Assembly (NCBI GenBank): GCA_017457015.1
Contig: JAFTIG010000013.1
Span: 1 to 12,011, forward strand
Reading direction: 5' to 3'
Source: Clostridia bacterium
GTDB taxonomy: Bacteria > Bacillota_A > Clostridia > Christensenellales > Borkfalkiaceae
DNA length: 12,011 nucleotides
Shown: piece after piece, positions 9,211-12,011 of the stretch
Numbering within the stretch: position 1 is the stretch's first letter
How the letters are laid out: each line of letters opens with the position of its first letter
Program-made: the position numbers and the translations under genes
Notes under the pieces: generated by a model
Database searches by the model: none
Told to the model about the DNA's origin: nothing
What the model saw: only the letters and a program-made list of their open reading frames with translations

Positions 9211-9348
9211 ATGGCAAACAAAAAGGCATACGGTTGCCCTAACGTGACAATCGTAAACATGGCTATAGACGTTGTTTTGGCTAGCATGAATATTCCCGAT
9301 AACGACAGCGCATGGCCTTGGGAAAACGGAGGTGCAAAAATAGTATGA
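9211..9348 (+). CDS. Small protein of 45 residues, unknown function, coupled to the next gene
   Basis: The product starts MANKKAYGCPNVTIVNMAI, continues DVVLASMNIPDND and SAWPWENGGAKIV, then stops at TGA. It has no signal peptide or membrane helix, so it should stay in the cytoplasm unless a dedicated exporter exists. The ribosome binding site is excellent, codon use matches the neighbouring genes, and the TGA overlaps the ATG of the next gene as ATGA. This makes translational coupling likely. The layout 'Y-x-x-P, beta-like stretch, D-V-(V/I)-x-x-S, short acidic/aromatic tail' is one I associate, without being able to check it, with small orphan proteins of gut Clostridia. It could be a leader peptide, a regulator or a secreted-peptide precursor; none of these is shown. 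There is no glycine-rich leader cleavage motif and only one Cys. Confidence 0.7.
   Translation: MANKKAYGCPNVTIVNMAIDVVLASMNIPDNDSAWPWENGGAKIV
9328..9334 (+). promoter_or_regulatory. Ribosome binding site deciding the start at 9345
   Basis: GGAGGTG lies inside the small ORF (codons for Gly-Gly-Ala) and 10 bases before the ATG at 9345. The alternative in-frame ATG at 9312 has no such site, and it would add 11 charged residues ahead of the signal peptide. Confidence 0.8.
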
Positions 9349-11297
9349 GTAAACTTGCAAAAAGATTAAGCGTACTTTGTTGCGCACTCGTGGCGCTTAT
9401 TGCGCTCGTAGCAGGGGTTGTGGCATTGCCCGCACCCGCAAAGGCAGAAACGCCCGTGGTTACTATTTCTGAAAAAGCAGAAGTTAGACTTTACGGGGAA
9501 CAAGGTTTAAGGTTTATAGTAACCGTAAACAAAGCGGAAGTTGAAAAACTCACCGCGGACGACGGCGCTTACGCAGGTTACACCGCGTCGGTCGGCGCAT
9601 TACTTATTCCGACCGATATGCTCGGGGAGAACGCGCTTACCGTTGCAACTGAAAACGTACTTAATATTCCGCTCGTCAACAGAAAAACCGACGGTGATAC
9701 TATAAAGTACAACGCAGTTTTAACCAAAATACCTGAAAGCCAAATGAGCACTGCAATCACTGCAACCGCTTACGTTGCTTTTGCAATGGACGGCGTACAA
9801 ACTGAATACGTTTACGCGGAAACGTCTACTGAAAAATCTATCGCACAAGTTGCAAAAGATTTCTATTTGTCCGGTGACGCTGACGACGAAGAGTTGGAAA
9901 TTTTAGCCGACATGCTAAAGGTTACTGATTATGAACTCGCTATCGACAAGGCAATTTATCAAGTTGCAAAAGGCGACAGTTTTGACGTTAACGTTATCGC
10001 AAACGAACTCGGCTTTATCCCTAACGATATCGTGGTTACTAGCGACAACGCTGAAGTTGCTTCCGTTAGCGGTTTGACCGTAACGGGCGTAGCAAACGGC
10101 ACGGCAAACATCACCGTAACTAGTGGCGATCAAGTTAAAACTGCAATCGTTCACGTTGACGAAAACTATCTTGAAACGTTTGACAATGCGTCAATCGTAG
10201 AGAGCGTATCGCACAAATGGTTTAATGAAAACTTTAAGTGCGAAACTACGGCTGAATATCTTGACGAGTATGAAGGTGAATACGGCGTTCTTAAAGTGAC
10301 GGGTATATCAAGTTTCGATCAAAACGCTGGTATAAATTTTGGTTTTGGCGTTGCATTAAAAGAAGTGTATAAACAAAGCGGATACACTTTAAAATATCGC
10401 GTTGAACAGATAAGTGACGAAAACGGAAACGTTCGTCCTGGTGTAAGATATCTTTCAGTTGACGACGGCTTTAGATATGAAAACGAGACTAGTACTTGGT
10501 TGCCTGATAACTCTCCATGGCAAACTACTAACGCCGATAAATACGGTCAATGGATTACACAATACTGTGCACCGAGTGGCGATACTACCAAAGATCTTTT
10601 AGGCTTTACAGTATCTACCGTAGGTAAAGTTGACGGCGTGTTTGGTGGTTGGGCAATCTATATTGCTTTCGCAATGGACGGTGACCAAACTGCAAACGTT
10701 CCTGATTTTAGCAAGGATCTTGCTATAAACAAAATCAAGAGCGAACTTAAAGACGGAGAGTTGTTGAACTGTGACAGTGACGATTATAAGTATTTAGTTT
10801 CTTATTACGATCACGTTGACGAAGCGCGTGCAGGAACGGTTAACAACGCTGCTGAAGTTAAAGTAGAAGTAGAAGTTCTTGACAAGTACGAAGGCGAACA
10901 AAGCGTGTTGAAGATAAGCGGTTCACAAGCAACTAATAGTAGTTCAATAAACTTATGCGTTGGAATTACTTTGCCCAAGGCTTATACTAACGGATACACG
11001 ATAAGATGGCGTATTGAAGAGCAAGACGCAAGTAACCTGTCTATAAGATATATTACCGTTGACGACGGATTTAGATATGCAAATGATTCCAGTTATTTAT
11101 ACGATCAAGTATGGAGTCAGTGGGGTGGTTTAAGCAGTACTGTTGACGGTAGATATAATACATGGCATACTACTTATTGTTCTTCCGCTTCAGATACTAC
11201 CAAAGATAAACTTGGATTCGTATTCTCTACGTTAAACAAAGGCGGTTGGACGCTTTACATTTCTTACGTTATGGACGGCGATACTACTAACGCTTAA
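9345..11297 (+). CDS. Secreted protein with Big_2 domain and twin C-terminal module
   Basis: The start at 9345 gives 650 residues and places a Sec signal peptide at the N-terminus (SKLAKR, a long hydrophobic core, PAKA cleaved before ETP at about residue 34). An upstream ATG at 9312 is less likely. Residues about 38-190 form a domain I cannot name. It has the signature RLYGEQGLRFIV, then GALLIPTDML, then NIPLVNRK, AVLTKIP and AYVAFAMDG, a layout I have seen in other clostridial surface proteins. A Big_2-like Ig domain follows at about 205-272 (SDNAEVASVSG, NGTANITVTSG). Two copies of the module shared with the preceding lipoprotein fill 277-454 and 474-650. There is no lipobox, LPXTG or C-terminal helix, so it is probably released or held non-covalently. 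Its likely role is ligand binding outside the cell; the ligand is unknown. Confidence 0.88.
   Translation: MSKLAKRLSVLCCALVALIALVAGVVALPAPAKAETPVVTISEKAEVRLYGEQGLRFIVTVNKAEVEKLTADDGAYAGYTASVGALLIPTDMLGENALTVATENVLNIPLVNRKTDGDTIKYNAVLTKIPESQMSTAITATAYVAFAMDGVQTEYVYAETSTEKSIAQVAKDFYLSGDADDEELEILADMLKVTDYELAIDKAIYQVAKGDSFDVNVIANELGFIPNDIVVTSDNAEVASVSGLTVTGVANGTANITVTSGDQVKTAIVHVDENYLETFDNASIVESVSHKWFNENFKCETTAEYLDEYEGEYGVLKVTGISSFDQNAGINFGFGVALKEVYKQSGYTLKYRVEQISDENGNVRPGVRYLSVDDGFRYENETSTWLPDNSPWQTTNADKYGQWITQYCAPSGDTTKDLLGFTVSTVGKVDGVFGGWAIYIAFAMDGDQTANVPDFSKDLAINKIKSELKDGELLNCDSDDYKYLVSYYDHVDEARAGTVNNAAEVKVEVEVLDKYEGEQSVLKISGSQATNSSSINLCVGITLPKAYTNGYTIRWRIEEQDASNLSIRYITVDDGFRYANDSSYLYDQVWSQWGGLSSTVDGRYNTWHTTYCSSASDTTKDKLGFVFSTLNKGGWTLYISYVMDGDTTNA
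10173..11294 (+). repeat. Tandem pair of the unnamed module, copies B1 and B2
   Basis: B1 begins near 10173, with its MDGD motif at 10674. B2 runs from 10764 to the stop. They carry the same signposts as in the lipoprotein: YEGExxVLK, GYT(L/I)(K/R), RY(L/I)(S/T)VDDGFRY, YC, D-x-x-K-D, GGW and MDGD. B1 looks closest to A1 (VDDGFRY with FAMDGDQ) and B2 closest to A2 (LPKAYT, WR(L/I)EE, RYITVD, SY(I/V)MDGDTTNA). One Cys is conserved per copy, directly after the YxxYC/YC strand. Confidence 0.85.
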
Positions 11298-11321
11298 TTG
11301 AAGCAAAAAACACTCAATTAA
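11294..11321 (+). other. Short inverted repeat at the stop codon
   Basis: TTAATTGA (11294-11301, containing the TAA stop) is the reverse complement of TCAATTAA (11314-11321), with a 12-base A-rich loop. It is AT-only apart from two pairs, so it would be a weak hairpin. Confidence 0.35.
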
Positions 11322-11325
11322 AACA

Positions 11326-11363
11326 AACGAACAGCGGTAGAAATTTTTCTGCCGCTGTTCGTT
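11326..11363 (+). terminator. Strong hairpin after the last operon gene
   Basis: A 17-bp stem (11326-11342 with 11347-11363, one G-U pair, ACGAACAGCGG core) closes a 4-base loop. It lies 28 bases past the stop of the secreted protein, the right place for a transcript end. The + strand lacks a U-tract after it (ATGTTGCACG), so it is either a weak terminator backed up by the ones downstream or a 3'-end protecting structure. Confidence 0.5.
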
Positions 11364-11484
11364 ATGTTGCACGATATTTGACACTAGTGGTTGATTATAT
11401 TCTGTTTAATATAGGTCGTCTTTTAGTTTCTGAATGCAGTATCAATTTGTTATTCAAACTAGTCTTTTTAACGGCAACCAAGTG
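11364..11484 (+). other. Gene-free AT-rich spacer
   Basis: No ORF with a ribosome binding site, RNA gene or repeat was seen here. A TTGACA box at 11378-11383 has no matching -10 box at 16-18 bases. Two ACTAGT hexamers (near 11383 and 11459) look incidental. Confidence 0.5.
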
Positions 11485-11485
11485 A

Positions 11486-11523
11486 GACACTGCAGAGCCA
11501 CATAAGGCTTTGCAGTGTCTTTT
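11486..11523 (+). terminator. Rho-independent terminator
   Basis: GACACTGCAGAGCC (11486-11499) pairs with GGCTTTGCAGTGTC (11506-11519) through 14 positions with one G-U pair and a 6-base loop. It is followed by TTTTATT. This is the best + strand intrinsic terminator in the window and probably ends the large operon. Confidence 0.8.
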
Positions 11524-11546
11524 ATTAGTAAATATCTAATCATTTT

Positions 11547-11579
11547 AAAAAGCAAAAACATGAAAAGTTTTCGCTTTTT
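11547..11579 (+). terminator. Second, AT-rich terminator-like hairpin
   Basis: AAAAAGC (11547-11553) pairs with GCTTTTT (11573-11579), and an inner AAAAC/GTTTT stem sits across a small bulge. The T run on either strand would let it work in both directions. It lies between the operon terminator and the next promoter, and may insulate that gene. Confidence 0.5.
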
Positions 11580-11587
11580 CTATTTTG

Positions 11588-11616
11588 TTGAAATAAAATT
11601 CAGAAAATATTATAAT
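11588..11616 (+). promoter_or_regulatory. Sigma-A type promoter for the zinc-ribbon gene
   Basis: TTGAAA (11588-11593) and TATAAT (11611-11616) are separated by exactly 17 bases in an AT-rich stretch. The predicted start of transcription is about 11623, leaving a leader of roughly 20 bases before the ATG. Confidence 0.8.
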
Positions 11617-11634
11617 AAATATATAAAGTATTTT

Positions 11635-11638
11635 GGAG
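11635..11638 (+). promoter_or_regulatory. Ribosome binding site for the zinc-ribbon gene
   Basis: GGAG sits 7 bases before the ATG at 11646, directly downstream of the promoter, and supports that start. Confidence 0.65.
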
Positions 11639-11645
11639 AAAGAGA

Positions 11646-11963
11646 ATGGCACAAGTGAATGCTAAATGCACTAATTGTGGGGAAATTATTTTAGTTGACG
11701 ATAATAAAGAGGCTAATATTTGCTCAAATTGTAAGGAAGCCTTTATTACAGACAAAGCAATAAGACTATTTAACGAAAAGACAGAAAAAGAACAGTTGAT
11801 TAAGACCAAAAAAAATCGACACGTATGGAAATCGCTTGGCAAAGGACTATTAATGGTATTAGAGTGCGTTGGATACTTGTTTTACTGTCTCTTTTTTGTT
11901 TTATTGAGATTAAATTGCAAGGTTATTAAATTTTCCTATATTCTAAATATAAACATATTTTGA
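11646..11963 (+). CDS. Small zinc-ribbon protein with one membrane helix
   Basis: The 105-residue product begins MAQVNAKCTNCG and has two CxxC knuckles (C8/C11 and C26/C29) in the order CTNCG, a VDDNKEA strand, then ICSNCKEAFITDKAIRLFN. This is a widespread clostridial zinc-ribbon unit found at the N-terminus of many small proteins of unknown role; zinc binding is inferred from the four Cys. A charged segment (about 44-66) leads to one hydrophobic helix at about 67-87, followed by a basic tail. The ribbon would most likely face the cytoplasm. The last ~18 residues are rich in Ile/Asn/Lys and may be an eroded or truncated tail. It has its own promoter and is more AT-rich than the operon before it, so it is probably unrelated to that operon. 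Confidence 0.8.
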   Translation: MAQVNAKCTNCGEIILVDDNKEANICSNCKEAFITDKAIRLFNEKTEKEQLIKTKKNRHVWKSLGKGLLMVLECVGYLFYCLFFVLLRLNCKVIKFSYILNINIF

Positions 11964-11966
11964 TAA

Positions 11967-11992
11967 GAAATGATTGTATTTCGCATTTTTTT
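11967..11992 (+). terminator. Weak terminator candidate after the zinc-ribbon gene
   Basis: GAAAT (11967-11971) pairs with ATTTC (11978-11982) around a 6-base loop. Seven T residues (11986-11992) follow after GCA. The stem is short and AT-rich, so this is tentative. Confidence 0.3.
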
Positions 11993-12011
11993 AATTTGAC
12001 AAAGTTTGCGA

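Noticed and set aside
9009..9387. Overlapping minus-strand frames (92 and 105 aa) across the intergenic region
   Set aside because: They run through the hairpin and opposite the small ORF, have no ribosome binding site and no recognisable domain. Their hydrophobic look comes from being antisense to the A-rich spacer.
11378..11383. TTGACA as a -35 box in the spacer
   Set aside because: Nothing resembling TATAAT lies 16-18 bases downstream, and no gene starts between it and the terminator at 11486.
11298..11645. Clustered hairpins as a CRISPR array, integration site or small RNA
   Set aside because: The three hairpins share no sequence and have different spacings. No repeat-spacer pattern or integrase is present, and two fit ordinary terminators.
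11996..12001. TTGACA near the right edge as a promoter for the next gene
   Set aside because: The -10 region is beyond the window, so it cannot be supported.

Overview
The window looks like part of a chromosome from a Gram-positive, Clostridia-like bacterium (Bacillota). It has strong AGGAGG-type ribosome binding sites, lipobox and Sec signal peptides on large Ig-like surface proteins, a MalG-type sugar ABC permease, and a Firmicutes-style promoter (TTGAAA-17-TATAAT). An uncultured gut or host-associated clostridial lineage, for example within Christensenellales, is a guess from protein style only. No rRNA, tRNA, transposase, integrase or CRISPR array is visible.

Layout, all on the + strand: (1) the 3' end of an ABC carbohydrate permease, cut by the left edge (1-677). 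(2) A 1009-aa secreted protein of Ig-like and lectin-like beta domains (699-3728). (3) A 702-aa DUF4838 lipoprotein, the only enzyme-like protein here (3732-5840). (4) A 1075-aa lipoprotein with Ig-like group 2 domains, a beta-helix-like middle, an Fn3-like domain and two copies of an unnamed ~175-residue module (5853-9080). (5) A strong hairpin, then a 45-codon small ORF (9211-9348) whose stop overlaps the start of (6), a 650-aa secreted protein ending in the same two-copy module (9345-11297). (7) A gene-free stretch with three hairpins (11298-11645). (8) A small zinc-ribbon membrane protein with its own promoter (11646-11963).

Genes 1-4 are spaced 3-21 bp apart with well-placed ribosome binding sites, so they very likely form one operon. 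The small ORF and gene 6 follow after 130 bp and a hairpin, and may be co-transcribed at a lower level. The likely theme is capture and import of a glycan: surface binding proteins, one possible hydrolase and an ABC importer. The substrate cannot be read from the sequence. The most unusual items are the unnamed C-terminal module, present four times in two neighbouring proteins (one lipid-anchored, one freely secreted), and the small non-secreted ORF translationally coupled to the second of them. The final zinc-ribbon gene appears to be a separate transcription unit.
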